DNA of 64,000 nt from Eutypa lata (GCA_022661535.1 JAKULF010000002.1:1-64000), one strand, 5' to 3'. Shown: positions 1 through 11,884, numbered from the stretch's first letter. The notes: generated from the letters alone by a model not told the origin. Program-made: numbers and translations.

Positions 1-541
1 CGGCCGCGGTACTATGATCGTGCTGAACGACCGGATCTCAAGTGCGTACTTCACAACCAAGACCAACGCGAACGCGATGGACACCTTCAAGTCCAGCGAG
101 CAGGGTTACCTAGGCTTCTTCATCAACATTAAGCCTAAGTTCTACTCGACGCCCAGCCTGCCCCTCGGAAGACCGTACTTCGATGTTATGAACACCACTT
201 CTTTGCCCCAGATTGATATCCTCTACGGGTACCAGGGGCTCAACCCTACATTGGCGACGGCTGCTGTCGAGTCCGGCGCGAAGGGTCTGGTGCTAGCTGG
301 CATGGGTGCCGGTGGCTGGACCGATCCCGGAACCGAGGTGATTGAGGAACTCATAGCGACCCACGGAACACCCGTGGTATTTTCTCGGCGACCTATGGAC
401 GGTTACGTCGAGCCTCAAGGCACTGTTGGATACGGAGGCGGCTTCCTCAATCCTCAAAAGGCTAGACTTGTGCTGCAACTCGCCGTCAATGCAGGGTATG
501 GGGAGGCACAGCTGCGGACGATATTCGAATATGACGGATGA
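1..541 (+). CDS. L-asparaginase, type II (3' part, truncated by window edge)
   Basis: C-terminal half of a bacterial-type II L-asparaginase, which hydrolyses L-asparagine to aspartate and ammonia and in fungi is usually secreted or periplasmic. The frame is open from base 2, so the first in-window ATG at 14 is internal: residues just before it (RGT) fit the family's V-V-LND-RI strand. Visible motifs are LNDRI at the start, the YGYQG segment with its following LNP, and KGLVLAGMGAGG, the conserved Gly-rich strand-turn of the C-terminal domain. The stop is TGA at 539-541. The catalytic Thr residues of the N-terminal domain lie outside the window, so activity cannot be judged. No intron is needed in the visible part. 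Family assignment is firm; secretion is known of the family, not seen here. Confidence 0.85.
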   Translation, partial: GRGTMIVLNDRISSAYFTTKTNANAMDTFKSSEQGYLGFFINIKPKFYSTPSLPLGRPYFDVMNTTSLPQIDILYGYQGLNPTLATAAVESGAKGLVLAGMGAGGWTDPGTEVIEELIATHGTPVVFSRRPMDGYVEPQGTVGYGGGFLNPQKARLVLQLAVNAGYGEAQLRTIFEYDG

Positions 542-1932
542 GCCAACGAGAAAAGGTTACGAAACTATGATAATGTAGACCTTCAAATATAGTAATTGTT
601 ATACTTAATTTTAATCGCTAAACATCATCCGTGCCATACGATGGCTTCGAATGGGGTATGAAAGAACGTCGGCCACTTTCAGTTAACAGACTTACCGCCT
701 ATCGTAGACTACGTTGATGCTCTTAGTAGTAGTTAGGTCTCAGAGGGATACACAGTCAATGTGCCGTCCCTAATCTTGGTAGTCAGCGCTGCCGCGCTCC
801 TCCGGCCAGCAACCAAACTTGCCAAGGTCATCCTCAGCTCGTCTGAGACCTGAGGCGGACTCAAGCACCAGTTTCGTACGAGCATATTGACATTCCTAGA
901 GACGGCAGAAACTTTACGCATGCTCTTCATCTGACGGGCGACAGAGCCGAATGTAGTCGTGCACGTGGGAATGAAATCGTGTGTGGGAATGGACAGCTTG
1001 TGGTCCCCGCTTGCCTCTACTATGCAACGGCAAGGGGCTCTCTAGATAGGGCCGATCCTCACCGCAGCATTGAGCCACTCTGCATTTGGCTCCCGTCAAC
1101 GTAACTACGGACCGCTCTCCTACATCATGTGCATGGACTAAGAGTGAAAGATGAGGCATCGACCTTCTACGGAGTATCAAGCCATGTGTTGTAATAGGGA
1201 AGTGCCCTTTTCTATCATCAGCAGTAGAGATTTAGACCGATATACTCCAATTTGTCAAGTGATGCGAAGGCTTTAACAGCTCTCTCACCCTACAAGCATA
1301 CGAGCACTCATCCCTGAAGAAATCGGCTACCAAAAGGCAACATACTTGGGCTATGTCCTGATCTTAGTCCGGTCATCTCCATTCTGCTTTTCACGTACTA
1401 GGTGAACAGGAGTGACGACGAAAATATTATTAGCTAGGTATTCACAAGGATGCGCCTGAGAAGATCGAAAGGGTCACTGCTTCCGAGACCAAAGAGTCAA
1501 CTATACCTACATAAATTATTCGTTTACATTCCAAGATCCTATTGACTGGAAGACTACAAGCTGAAGCTCTAGAAAGGAAGTAGAAAGTACGACACTCGCG
1601 GTTTATTATGGATGAGTATTCCAGATACATCGTAACTACTCGCTTCAATTCTACCATGAGGTCTAGGCATACAGGATTGGCGTAGTAAATGATTGTACTA
1701 GTTTAGGAGTATATTCATAGAGACTCATGCATCTCGTGGAACTTAAAATATACGGCACATGCAGATATTAGGTCTTTCAGTATTGAATAAGTTCAGGGTT
1801 GAATTGGAATCTCTAACTATGTCTTTCGTGACCATATAATTGATGTAATTCCTCTCCAAACCTTACTAACCAAATCTTACTGGCATCGTACCCCATGCTA
1901 GACAAAAGACAAAAGACAAAAGACAGAGTGTG
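542..1932. other. intergenic region between convergent genes
   Basis: About 1.4 kb between the 3' ends of the asparaginase and the fructosamine-kinase-like gene. Only short, codon-unlike open frames are present on both strands. I see no tRNA motif or conserved protein segment apart from one short tandem repeat near the right end. Confidence 0.6.
1901..1925. repeat. 7-bp tandem repeat (GACAAAA)
   Basis: About three and a half perfect copies of GACAAAA, lying just past the stop of the minus-strand kinase-like gene, in its 3' flank. Probably neutral microsatellite sequence. Confidence 0.8.
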
Positions 1933-3353
1933 CTATTTTTGGTTGTAATCAGCGCCCTCCTCGTACCCATTGGGGAACTTTTCCACCAGCTTTCGCATCT
2001 CGCAAATACACCTATCCCACCGGGTTAGACATCAACAGACAGAGACGGGACAGGTTATCTCAAAGGCTATACGCACTCTCCCCTCCAAATTTCAGGGTAG
2101 TCTAAATTGATAGAATTAAGGACAAGTACCCGGCTAAATTGAATAAGTGTTAGTAGAACACGTACGAGACAACAAGGCGGAAATGATACTTACATTTTAT
2201 ACAAAAGGGTTCGATCCTCCCAATCAGCCTCTGGATCTGACTTTTTGATACAAGTATTATAGTAAAAGTCTGTGTATTCCTTTCCCCAGAGGGGCCCATG
2301 TATATGCCGTGTAGTCGCAATGTCATCTATTAATTTGTAAGAAACCTCCATAGCCTAGAACGAAATAGAAAATAAAAGGAGAGAGAACTTAAGAAAAGGG
2401 GTGGGGGGTTACAACGGGGTTGGTAATTGGGTCGGTATCTCGCCTTCTTATCAAACTTACACTCGTGGTGCCCCCAGAATGCGGAAGATTCATAAATCAG
2501 AGGATCATTTGTCAATCCACCCTGAACGGCTACATTGTTGTAATTTAGATTTCCATGAAGTAGCACTGGCGCTATACGGGTTGGCCCCGTCTCCATAGGA
2601 CGAAGTAGTCTCGGAATGACTTTGTCCAGGAACGGCTTTATAAGGTTATCCAGGTCTTGGTTAATCCGTCCCTTGGTCATTCTTTCAATCAATAGCATTC
2701 TCCGCATATCCCTAGTAAAGAACTCTTCCCATGTATCGGTCCAAGAAGTGATTTGAGGATATTTCTGATTATGCGTAGCCATACTGAATCCGAACCTTCC
2801 CGGACTCTTGGTAAGGCTATTGGTTTGAAGCTCAAAGATCGCAAGGGCGAGAGCGCTAGGTGATAGTATGGCACCGTCAGTTCTGGGGTTAGGCCAGTCC
2901 GACAGAATGAAGTAGTTGTTAGTGCTGTTGCACCTCCCTCGTGCAAGTGGTTTCATTGAATATTTTGGGATAAATTCGTTTATCAAATTCATAGACGAGT
3001 ACTCGCTTTCAATAACCAATTCCGCACCCATCTGAGTTCAAACATGCTTAGTATGTCTGCTATAAGAAAGGGGGGATATTCAGAACTGACTTTAACGAGG
3101 TACCACTTGACGACTTCGCCCATTTTGGCATGGATACGGATGGTCAAGCGAGGATAGTCATCAGTATTAGAGACCGACAAAGACTCAACGATATTGTTAG
3201 GTGGGAGGCCTGTGAATGGTTAGGGAAAGTGATGACACGTGGAGGAAAAGAAGGGGACATAATCTCACTCTCCAAAATAGCTCTATCAAGCTGCATTGAA
3301 TTCCAATCATAGGGAATGGGGTTGCCTTGAAAGACTTCCTGGTGTTGAGACAT
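1933..3353 (-). CDS. fructosamine/ketosamine-3-kinase family protein, probable pseudokinase
   Basis: Six exons fit together in frame: 3353-3269, 3209-3091, 3031-2461, 2326-2194, 2133-2077 and 2011-1933, giving 347 residues. Introns are 59, 59, 134, 60 and 65 nt, with donors GTGAGA, GTCAGT, GTAAGT, GTAAGT, GTGCGT and clear branch sites such as TACTAAGC. Family landmarks in order: an ATP-site-like WYLVK (K68), an N-lobe acidic helix (about 76-84), a catalytic-loop-like LLHGN with NN (about 226-233), the IYES segment (246-249), HHEYDI (256-261) and the conserved C-terminal tail MRKLVEKFP. Functional members deglycate proteins by phosphorylating fructosamines. Here the loop Asp of HGD is Asn (N229) and the metal-binding Asp of the later FDP/FDA strand is Glu (E249), so catalysis is doubtful. 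Family call is strong, exon borders good, function uncertain. Confidence 0.78.
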
Positions 3354-4389
3354 AACGGTAGATACGGGTTGGCTAGTAAATTTGATTGTAGGGAATCTAG
3401 AGTTAGGCAGTTAGGTTCACTTGACGTGCGAGACCAATTTATATACCTTGACTTTTGAGAAGAGAATTTAGCATATGATTCACTCTTGCCGGTCACTGGG
3501 ATGAATACCATATACAAATAATGTTATTCACTGGATTGGCACAGGATTGCGAATACATTCCTTCAGGGGTTACACAATACAGATGTTTGCTATGAATCCG
3601 AGGTAGATTCATTGATTGTAACACATCTATGTGTCATCACGGGTTAAATAACGAATATGAATCATTTATTAACGGCATCGTGTATAACATTGGTATGTGT
3701 ATCCATGCTGCGGCACTATTTATCGAAACCACAATACAGGTTTTAAAAGTCCGTCTTTCTTCTATTACTATGAATACGATAGCCTATTGGCTGGAGATGG
3801 GCGAAACTCATATATAGAGACAACTAGTTCGGTATAGTTGCAAGGCTTTAAACCTCATAACTTCCACCTCTTTAGGTATGGATTGATACATCTATTTCCA
3901 ATCCAGAGAACTTGGATGATTACAGCATCCACACGACATAATATAGTTTCAATAACCAACGTAGCCCAACCAACCTTTCCAAGCCACTCACAAGTCTACA
4001 TCGAACAGACGCTATTAAACGTGCAAGCTCAATTCTGATTCTGGTCGACGCGCTCTATGCCATATGTTTCTACGGTCATCCACTATGGTACATTGCTCTG
4101 CATAGCATATCATACCATACCATACCAACAGCCCCTTTTCTTTCTTTCTTTCTTTCTTCCGGCCCTATGCGTCTATATGCAGGAGATTTCATTTCTATGA
4201 TACAATTGGTGTTATACACGTGTAATGCTCCGATCATCTTTTTGTATGGGTACATCATACAGTCTCCCTTCCGTGATGATATTATATACATTGGGTTTCC
4301 TTTTTCCTGGGTCGTACGTCTCTCCATCTCTGTGTTCCGCTTGTACTGCGAACCACTAACCAGTCCGAATGGCGGATGCGACGTAAGTT
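3354..4389. other. intergenic region with simple repeats
   Basis: About 1 kb holding the upstream flank of the kinase-like gene and the 3' flank of the IF2 gene. It contains a CATAC-type run near 4110-4127 and a CTTT run at about 4137-4159. Open frames here look random; no gene is supported. Confidence 0.6.
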
Positions 4390-7300
4390 TTACTGTAGTT
4401 TCCGTTCGGTACGTACCTCCTCGTAGGCCTGGATCTGATCGCCAACCTTGAGGTCCTGGAACTCCTCGAAGCCGATGCCGCACTCGGAGCCCTTGCGCAT
4501 CTCGGTCACGTCTTTCTTGACGTGCTTGAGGGTCTCCAACTTGCCTGATAATGATAACAAAGCTATGGTCAGCATACAAGAATACTAGGTCGAGAAAACA
4601 GAGAAGGAAAAGCGAGATGCAAGTGTCCCACAAGCCAGGCAAGGATACCCAAAACGGGGTAAAATGATAGAGTATAAAAAGACAAGAAAAACTCACCATC
4701 GAAGACCTTCTTCCCATGCCTAAAGACTCTATACACAGCCCCACGGCTCACAACCCCGTTCCGGACCCTACAGCCGGCGACGTTCTTGTACGTCCTCCCT
4801 TTCACATTGATGGGGAAGATCTGCAGGACCTCGGCCTCGCCGAGCACGTGGCTCGAGATCTCCGGGTCGAGGTACTTGCTGAGGGTGTCCTTGACGTCGT
4901 CCACGAGGTGGTAGATGATGTTGTGCTCGAGGACCCTGACCCCCTGCTGCTCGGCCAGCCGGCGCACGTGGCCCGGCGTCGCCGTCGCGAAGTCCACGAT
5001 CACGCTGCCCGAGGCCTCCGCGTGCTCGACGTCGAACTCGGTGACGGGCCCCGTGGCGGCCCGCAGCACGCGCGGCCGCACCTCGTGGTTGCCGATCTCC
5101 TGGATGGCCGCGCAGACCGCCTCGACGGACCCGTGGACGTCGCCCTTGACCACGAAATTCACAATCTTGGTCGCGCCGCCTTGTCCTCCTTCTCCATCTT
5201 GGTTTTCACCAGCCGCGGCGGCCAGATCCTCCGCGGCGGAGGCAGCAGCCACAGCCGAGGCCGCCTGCTGCTTCGCCTGGAGGTACAGCGACGCCTTGCG
5301 GGAATTCCAGTTCCCGCCGACGGGGGCGCGGAAGCCAGAGTCCTCGACGGCGGCCTTCTCGCGGGCGCGCCGCTCCTGGTGCAAGCGGCGGGCGACAGCG
5401 ATGGCCTCCTGGTCGGCGGCGTCCTTTTCGCGCTCGTGCAGGCCCTCGCGGTACTCGACGGCGGCCTTGACGCGGTCCTCGTTGTCGCCCTGGAGGACCT
5501 GGTCTCCGGCGGCGGGGAGGTCGCGCCACCCGAGGATCTCGACGGGGGTTCCCGGGGGCGCCTCGACGATGTCGACGCCCGCTTCGTTGCGCATGTGTCG
5601 GATCTTCGCCCAGGTGAGTCCCGCTGCGATGTGGTCGCCCGGTCGCAGCGTCCCGCGCTTCACGAGTACAGTCGCCGTCTTGCCGATGGATTTCAGGCTA
5701 CTCTCGAGAACCCAGCCTTCGGCGGGCCCGTCGGGCTCGGCCCGCATGTCGAGAATTTCGGAGAGTGTGAGGATGTTCTCTTCGAGATCGTCCATGCCTT
5801 GGCCTGTCTTACCGCTCACCAGCACGACTTGGACTTCACCGCCGAAATCCTCGATTTCGACTCCGTTGCGAGCTAAGTCGGCCTTCACTTGATCTATCCG
5901 AGTACCGTCTTTGTCAATTTTGTTGATGGCTACGATTATGGGAACCTTGTGTGCGTGGGCATGTTTTAAGGCTTCAATAGTTTGCGGTTTGACACTGTCG
6001 TCTGCTGCGACGACCAAGACGACAATATCGGTGACTTGTGCGCCTCGTTCCCGCATTGTCAAGAAAGCGGCGTGTCCGGGTGTGTCCAAGAAGGTGATCA
6101 CTTTGCCAGACGACAGGCTCACTGAGAAAGCACCAATATGCTGTGTAATGCCACCGTGTTCCTGCGCTGCGACGGAGGATTTCCGTAGATAGTCCAGTAA
6201 TGTGGTCTTACCATGGTCTACATGACCCATAATAGTGACAACAGGAGGCCGTGGAGGGAGCAGGGACGGGTCCTCAGGTATGGGGCGGGGTTTAAGATCT
6301 CGAGAAGCGCCGACATCCACGATCGGTTCAAACCCATACTCTTGTGCGACTAGCGCGGCAGTTTCACCAGCCATAAGGCTGTCTAGAGTGACCCCCTCGA
6401 AACCTAGCTCGGCAAGCTGCTCCAAGAAAACGTCGTGCTTTATTTTCAAGGCATCGGCCAATGCAGTGATGCTGATCAGCTCTGGCAAGTGTATTGGGAT
6501 AGGCCCTGTGTATTCGGCTTCCTTTTGGGCCTTGCGCTGGGCTTTTAGTCTTCGTTTCTCTTCGTAGCGGTCGAAAGCGTCATCCTCCTCAAACATATCA
6601 TCCTGATATCTCGAACCTCGATTCGATCGCTTTGGCTTGTCATAACCTTTCCGACCTTTTTTAGCCTCATAACTGTCTCGACCTCTTTCCCGACCTTGGG
6701 GGCCCCGCTCTTCGACTGGTTCTACCACGAAGTTTTCAGCCCTTCGGGCGTTTCTAGCTACGGAGAAGCCCATTTCCGGCTTAGAATCTGTATCATCTTG
6801 AACCGGTTCTGGGATCGACGAAGGACTGTTGTCGGTTGGAGTAACGGATGTCTTCCGGTACTGAACATTCCGATCATACTCCAAGCCCCAGTCAGATAGC
6901 ACTTTTGGTTCCGAGCTGCTTCCGCTATCAAGATTTTTTGACATGTCGCTCCAGAAATCTTTGCTACTAGTCTTCTCCGTCGCGATCTTTCTCGTGAGCA
7001 AGCCCCAAGAGTTATTCTCACCGGCCCTATTGTTATTGCGTCCTAGGTCTGTCGTTTCAGGCTGTTGCCTTGGAGTAATGTCATTAAACATGCTGGAATT
7101 TGTAGATTTCCGCGGCGAGTATATTTTGTCATCGGATAAAGGACGCGATGAGTGCCCTATTCGATGACTCGGTGGAGGGTTGTGAAATGTGGGTTTTGGA
7201 TGCTCATTTATATTTGTTGCATGACTGTGGTGTGTCGCGTCTTTCCAGGGGGTAATCCGGTGTTGTAGGTGAGGCTTATCTACGTCGTGTTCTGGAAAGG

Positions 7301-8226
7301 GGTTTCGAGTCGGTTTTGCCATAGTGCCCCATCCACTCCTGCTACCAAGTGGCATGCGACTTGTAGATAGTGTATCCCGAATAGGCTGTGGCTTTGGTTG
7401 AGCTCTCTCGGGTCGTTGTAGCCCAGGAGGCGAAAATGAACTCGGACCCAGTATACTTGCGAGACCAGAGTTGTCACCTGGGTCATCATGCGATTTGTGA
7501 GGTGTCCTCGAGAATGACGACACATTTAAGGGACCGGTATCTCGCCTCGTGACCTTTAAGAAATCCTCTCTCACAGTCGATCCTAGATCTTTTGTTGGCG
7601 AGAAAGACGATCCAGATGGCGAAGCATTACTCGGTTCCGTAGGGGGTTTTCTTAAGCTCTCCTGAATAGCACGTTGCGTCTTTGGATCCCATGTGTATCT
7701 GGGACTAGGGTTGTCCATGCTACCCGGAGTCGGCCCAGTCGCATTTTGCCGCGCCAGTATTTCAGCGCGAGCCTTGAGCTCGTGCTCACTTAGCCCACTG
7801 GTCTGTTTAGTAGTACCGGAACTCTGGGTTGCGCCTTCTCTTCCATTTGTAGGACCTGGTGTATGTTCCTGGGACCCTTCTGCTCGTTTGACAAAAGCTG
7901 GTCTGCCCCAACTGCTCCCTACTACCGGGCGTCTTGGCAGCGGCACTCCCACAACGGTTCCAGAGTTCGTCCCATCTCTGCTAGGTGAAGTTCTTTCGTC
8001 TGTTCGAAACCGTGTAGTACTTGAAAGCCCGCGGTGTCGTGGCGGGCCGAGTCGCAATGAGAGACGGTGTTGGCAGAATGCGCATATCGAAGCATCTCGC
8101 TGTTCAGCTTAATATTAGTCCAGTTCGTTTAGCCACAACAACATCGAGAAGTCTTGCTTATTCATGGAGGTAACAGATAGGAGACTAATAGTATAAACTC
8201 ACCCCTAATGGTCTTCTTCTAAGCAT
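4390..8226 (-). CDS. IFM1: mitochondrial translation initiation factor IF-2
   Basis: GTPase that brings formyl-Met-tRNA to the mitochondrial ribosome. Three exons: 8226-8203 (MLRRRPLG), 8099-4697 and 4544-4390, totalling 1193 residues; introns of 103 and 152 nt both start GTGAGT. The main frame has no ATG at its 5' end, so the tiny first exon supplies the start and a basic, Arg-rich N-terminus fitting a mitochondrial presequence. A long Ser/Pro-rich, charged segment of roughly 500 residues precedes an IF2 N-domain-like stretch ([13 protein letters not shown]). GTPase motifs follow: GHVDHGKTT (about residue 632), [12 protein letters not shown] and a VSGK motif. The C-terminal IF2 domain ends [13 protein letters not shown]...GDQIQAYEE. 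The terminal codons read through a possible GTACGT donor; I end the gene at the TAA at 4390-4392, which gives a normal family ending. Confidence 0.9.
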
Positions 8227-8655
8227 ACTGTCAAGATTCACCTACAATCTTCAACCTTTATGCGACATCAGATGTTGTTAAAACCCGCGATGTTCTTCGC
8301 CCTGGTGCTCTCCATCCATATCGATAAAAATTAAATCGGGTCTTCGGTGTTAAGATCACTGTCAGTTCACACGTACATCTACATACATGTATGTATACAT
8401 TTACAGTACCTACGCTAAACGTAAGCCAGAATTCATGTATGTGATTGGTTACATACAGTAAAATACCTAAGCTTCAGCCACACTTTACTTCAGTGGCACA
8501 AGACAGCTCAACAGTTCAATCTTGATTTTTATATCTATCTGCCTACATACATTGCGCACAACGTACGGGGCTAGTTTCACCTGCCCTACCTCTTAAGACA
8601 CACATGAATCACCTTCTCTATTAATCATCAAATTCACATCTCGAAATCCCAAGCA
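8227..8655. promoter_or_regulatory. divergent promoter region
   Basis: A 429-bp gap between the start codons of the minus-strand IF2 gene and the plus-strand membrane-protein gene; it must hold both promoters. It contains short ACATACAT-type runs near 8385-8400 and AT-rich DNA. No specific operator was recognised. Confidence 0.5.
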
Positions 8656-9711
8656 ATGGCGCGGCAGAGAAACACCGCCAAAACGGGGGCGACACCCTCC
8701 AAGCGGAAAGACGGCAGCGACAGCCCGCCAGCGCCCTTCAAGCGCGCACCAGACGTGCTGAACCCGTTTCTCGAGACGCTCGACGAGAAGCAAGCGTACA
8801 TAACGCACATCGACGCGAAGCCCGCGGCCTTCAAGCGCAAGGTGTTCATGGTGCCCGTGGCGATGAACACGTGCATCGTGGCGCTGATCGCCTGGCGCGC
8901 CTGGTACATCGGGCCCTGGTACCTGCAGCTGCTCGTATCGCTGCTGGGGTACTCGAACGAGACGACCCTCGTCCTCGAGGAGCTCGACTTCTGGAGCGAG
9001 GTCGCGCCCGAGCTCTTCCGGCGCGCCCTGGTCTTCACCCTGGATTTCGTTGTGCTGGGTGCTTTCCTCGGACCCTGGCCCCTTGAGTTCTGCTGGGACT
9101 GGCGCGGCAATGGAAGTCCCGTGCTCTGGCGCTGGGCGGTCGGGTTCCGCGACCGCGAGATCGTCGTGCGCCGCAGCCGGCAGTGGGGCGAGGCGGTTGT
9201 TCGCGGCGACGTCGTGCGTAGCCCCGAGGGCCGCAGCTTGTTCATGGCTCGTATCGGCATGGCAACCTCGCCCATGCTACTCAATGAAAAGACAGGCTAC
9301 GTACTCATGGATGCCGAATGGGATCTCGACTGGAAGGGTATGGTCGACGCCACCGCCATGGTCGACCGGAAAATGGCCGCTATCGAGGCCTTCCGCACCG
9401 TCGTCCTGGTCTTCCATGAGGAGTACGGCTGGCTGTCGGTCGACCTGAAGCTTGGGGACAACGCGGAAGAGGACGATAGGAGACGCCAGGTGTTCGCATT
9501 TCGGGACGCGCTCGCCGCCATGGGCAAGGAGAACCTGTTCTACCGCTGGGTCGAGATCGTGCAGTTCGAGACGTCCCAACCCGGCGGATTCAGCCCTGAG
9601 AGGCAGGTCGAGGTTGCGAAGCAGATTAGGGAATTGTTTGAGAAGCAAAATGTCGACTTCGACGGGCTGTGGAAAGAGGCTGTCGGCACTGATGGGCTAG
9701 CTGGCATGTAG
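8656..9711 (+). CDS. conserved hypothetical membrane protein, 351 aa
   Basis: Single-exon gene starting at ATG 8656 in an acceptable context (A at about -4) with GC-rich, codon-like composition unlike its flanks, so it is clearly coding. Residues 1-40 are polar and basic, as in a cytosolic tail. Two strongly hydrophobic stretches at about 60-95 and 110-140 suggest two membrane segments or a hairpin. The rest (150-351) is soluble, mixed alpha/beta in look, with a WDLDWKGM segment and an acidic EEDDRRR patch near 277-284, ending in an amphipathic helix. I do not recognise the family; it may be one of the Pezizomycotina-specific endomembrane proteins, but that is a guess. It shares a divergent promoter with mitochondrial IF2, which says little about its job. 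Confidence 0.75.
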   Translation: MARQRNTAKTGATPSKRKDGSDSPPAPFKRAPDVLNPFLETLDEKQAYITHIDAKPAAFKRKVFMVPVAMNTCIVALIAWRAWYIGPWYLQLLVSLLGYSNETTLVLEELDFWSEVAPELFRRALVFTLDFVVLGAFLGPWPLEFCWDWRGNGSPVLWRWAVGFRDREIVVRRSRQWGEAVVRGDVVRSPEGRSLFMARIGMATSPMLLNEKTGYVLMDAEWDLDWKGMVDATAMVDRKMAAIEAFRTVVLVFHEEYGWLSVDLKLGDNAEEDDRRRQVFAFRDALAAMGKENLFYRWVEIVQFETSQPGGFSPERQVEVAKQIRELFEKQNVDFDGLWKEAVGTDGLAGM

Positions 9712-9955
9712 TTCTAGAGCTGTTGTGTCGAAAAATGGCTCCAATATTAGAAGGCTCATAAATTCATGGAAATAAATCCCTTAGGTCCCCCCCCCGTACC
9801 ATCCAAGCTTTATATTATCAATAGAGTAAACACTTCCATGCTATCTTACCCGTGATGGACGCATATATTTTCCAGGTCATAATCTTGCTTGTAATATAGT
9901 GGAGCAAAATATCATCAAGGTCCCGTTTCTATACACGAAGATTATGTCTAATCAT

Positions 9956-11884
9956 TTAGACAAGGTCGAAATCCACGAGACTCACCCCAATATCCTCCAA
10001 TGCCCTCGCATCCACTTTCATTACCTTTTCTTCCGTCCCTACATTATCATACGGTGAAACATCAATTCCACGCGTTCTAAATCTTGGATCTACCAACGTT
10101 ATTCCGCCAGTTCGTGAGTCCAGATAGCACATTTCGTCATGTCCTTCATCCATTTTCATGATTTGGCAAACTCCAGCAGGTAAAGGTCCTAGGAAGGGCT
10201 CCCCCTGCATGACGCCATGCAAGTAGCAAGGCCCCACAACCTGGAATCTGCCATCCCGCAGTGGTCGCAATACAATGGGGATCCTGCTACCGGGAAACAA
10301 CACAATTCGATCTCCAGGAGATATGCCATCCACCGCCGCGCCGATGCGCTTGTCGGCGGTGACAAGCAGATGCCAGCCCCTAAAACACGACCGAATGTTT
10401 TCCACGCAGGCCAAGCCAGTACGGTCCAAATCATATTCATATGAGACCGCCCCTTTAGAAAGAAAAATGCCGATTTGCGTACTCATTTCTTCGAAACTAG
10501 GGAGGTACTCTATAGGTGGACGAAAGTTCTCTCGAAACGCGTTAAATAATAGCAAGCTGCACAAGGCGTCAAGGAAAGAGCTGTCAGGAACGTACTCCGA
10601 ATCCAGGGCTCGCTCCGGTGATAGTTTGGTGACAAAGTTGTTGATTGAGTGCAAAGTTGTAAGGCGACTTGCCGTATCTAACTTTTCAACAGATTCGATT
10701 TCAGCACATTCGACTCCAGCTAGTCTCAATACACCATTGCCTAGGTAGTTCAACTTTGGGAGGAACATGGAGCCGGCCGTGGTCGATAATAGAATTCCTT
10801 GAAATGACATGTCAATCGACCAGTCCGGGACCCAGCTATTTAAGCCTAGTAGTCTTTGAGCCTGCTCACGCAAGTCACAGGTTTCCAAGAAAAGCAAGTT
10901 CTGATCATTAGCCAGATGCTTCAAGATAGCATCTCTGAATATAGCTGCCGGAGAGATCGAGTAGTCGGGCACGATATCCAGGCTACGTCTGGAACGAAGC
11001 AAGCTGAGAACCGCATACAACTTGTCTCTGGGATCTTTGCAATCCCCCTTTTGAAGGGCCTGTCTCAGGTACGGAAGGTTATAGTAGTGTCCAGGCACGA
11101 ACACCACAAGGACATCCATCGCCATATTACTGTAGGGATCGAGATTCCGTGTCTTAATCCAAAGACAGAAAACCGTGTTCCGGAAATTGGCCCAGGACAG
11201 CGAGTATCCTCCAACCATGGCAATTGCCTGGCGAGCAAGTTTCACTTCCTGTCTCACCCAGAGCCGTCGGAACCAAGGACGATGGAGTAAATCCATGATA
11301 GTTTCCGTGTCACAGTCGAGATTCGGTAACGGGATAGAATCATCGCCCAAGGACCGGTCTCGCGCACTGTCGGTTGGTCGCATCACTTGTGGAAACCAAC
11401 TGACAATATCTACTTGACTGCCGATATCGTTGAACAGTTCAATTGCGCGAGGAGTTAAATCCGTGGCAAGACCTAACCAGGCGACGACACGTGCTGCTCG
11501 GTGAAATATTTCGCCCATGATTGAAACCTGGGAACTCTTTTCTTCGTCGTTGTCTTGGTCGATACAGACAGCGTCAATCCACATTGTACGTGGGCGATCT
11601 GGATAACGTAGGTGATGCAGGGCTTCGGCAAGGTTTGCCGTCACAGGACGACTGGAGAGCCCACCCGGCCCAAATTTCACTACTTCCACTCTTTCTTCTA
11701 ATCCCCACACGTACGAGAGTGCTTCATAGGGGGTTAGGTCCTCGCCATCGGCACTGAGGTCAACGGGATGCTCTTGTAGTTCAATATGCAGAGGATCCCG
11801 GTTACACCCGGGGTGAATGGCAAGAAGTCTAATGCACCTCTTATTTGCTGGTAGCCGTTGATAATGAGAACGGTATTCTTCCAT
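9956..11884 (-). CDS. HET-domain (heterokaryon incompatibility) protein
   Basis: Single-exon 642-residue protein with an ATG at 11884. The HET domain (PF06985 type) fills the first third: YEALSYVWG at 53-61, MWIDAVCIDQ at 101-110 followed by the characteristic run of polar residues and a helix ending VVAWLG, then RRLWVRQE around residue 208. These three blocks define the family. The C-terminal two thirds is variable and unlike any known partner domain; I see no NACHT, WD or ankyrin repeats. HET proteins trigger programmed cell death when unlike nuclei meet, or act in defence; many copies per genome are of unknown role. The gene lies tail-to-tail with the membrane-protein gene, 244 bp apart. 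Function beyond the domain is not known. Confidence 0.9.
   Translation of the reverse strand: MEEYRSHYQRLPANKRCIRLLAIHPGCNRDPLHIELQEHPVDLSADGEDLTPYEALSYVWGLEERVEVVKFGPGGLSSRPVTANLAEALHHLRYPDRPRTMWIDAVCIDQDNDEEKSSQVSIMGEIFHRAARVVAWLGLATDLTPRAIELFNDIGSQVDIVSWFPQVMRPTDSARDRSLGDDSIPLPNLDCDTETIMDLLHRPWFRRLWVRQEVKLARQAIAMVGGYSLSWANFRNTVFCLWIKTRNLDPYSNMAMDVLVVFVPGHYYNLPYLRQALQKGDCKDPRDKLYAVLSLLRSRRSLDIVPDYSISPAAIFRDAILKHLANDQNLLFLETCDLREQAQRLLGLNSWVPDWSIDMSFQGILLSTTAGSMFLPKLNYLGNGVLRLAGVECAEIESVEKLDTASRLTTLHSINNFVTKLSPERALDSEYVPDSSFLDALCSLLLFNAFRENFRPPIEYLPSFEEMSTQIGIFLSKGAVSYEYDLDRTGLACVENIRSCFRGWHLLVTADKRIGAAVDGISPGDRIVLFPGSRIPIVLRPLRDGRFQVVGPCYLHGVMQGEPFLGPLPAGVCQIMKMDEGHDEMCYLDSRTGGITLVDPRFRTRGIDVSPYDNVGTEEKVMKVDARALEDIGVSLVDFDLV

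Noticed and set aside
3629..4038. Two plus-strand frames of 62 and 66 codons
   Set aside because: Short, AT-rich, no splice links or recognisable sequence.
4545..4744. Alternative IF2 C-terminus by reading through the last intron ([12 protein letters not shown]...)
   Set aside because: The spliced form restores the conserved [12 protein letters not shown] and GIGFEEF ending; read-through gives no family match.
4716..5892. Long plus-strand frames of 386 and 325 codons inside the IF2 gene
   Set aside because: Antisense shadows of the GC-rich IF2 coding strand; repetitive Arg/Asp/Leu composition and no motifs, whereas the minus strand shows full GTPase motifs.
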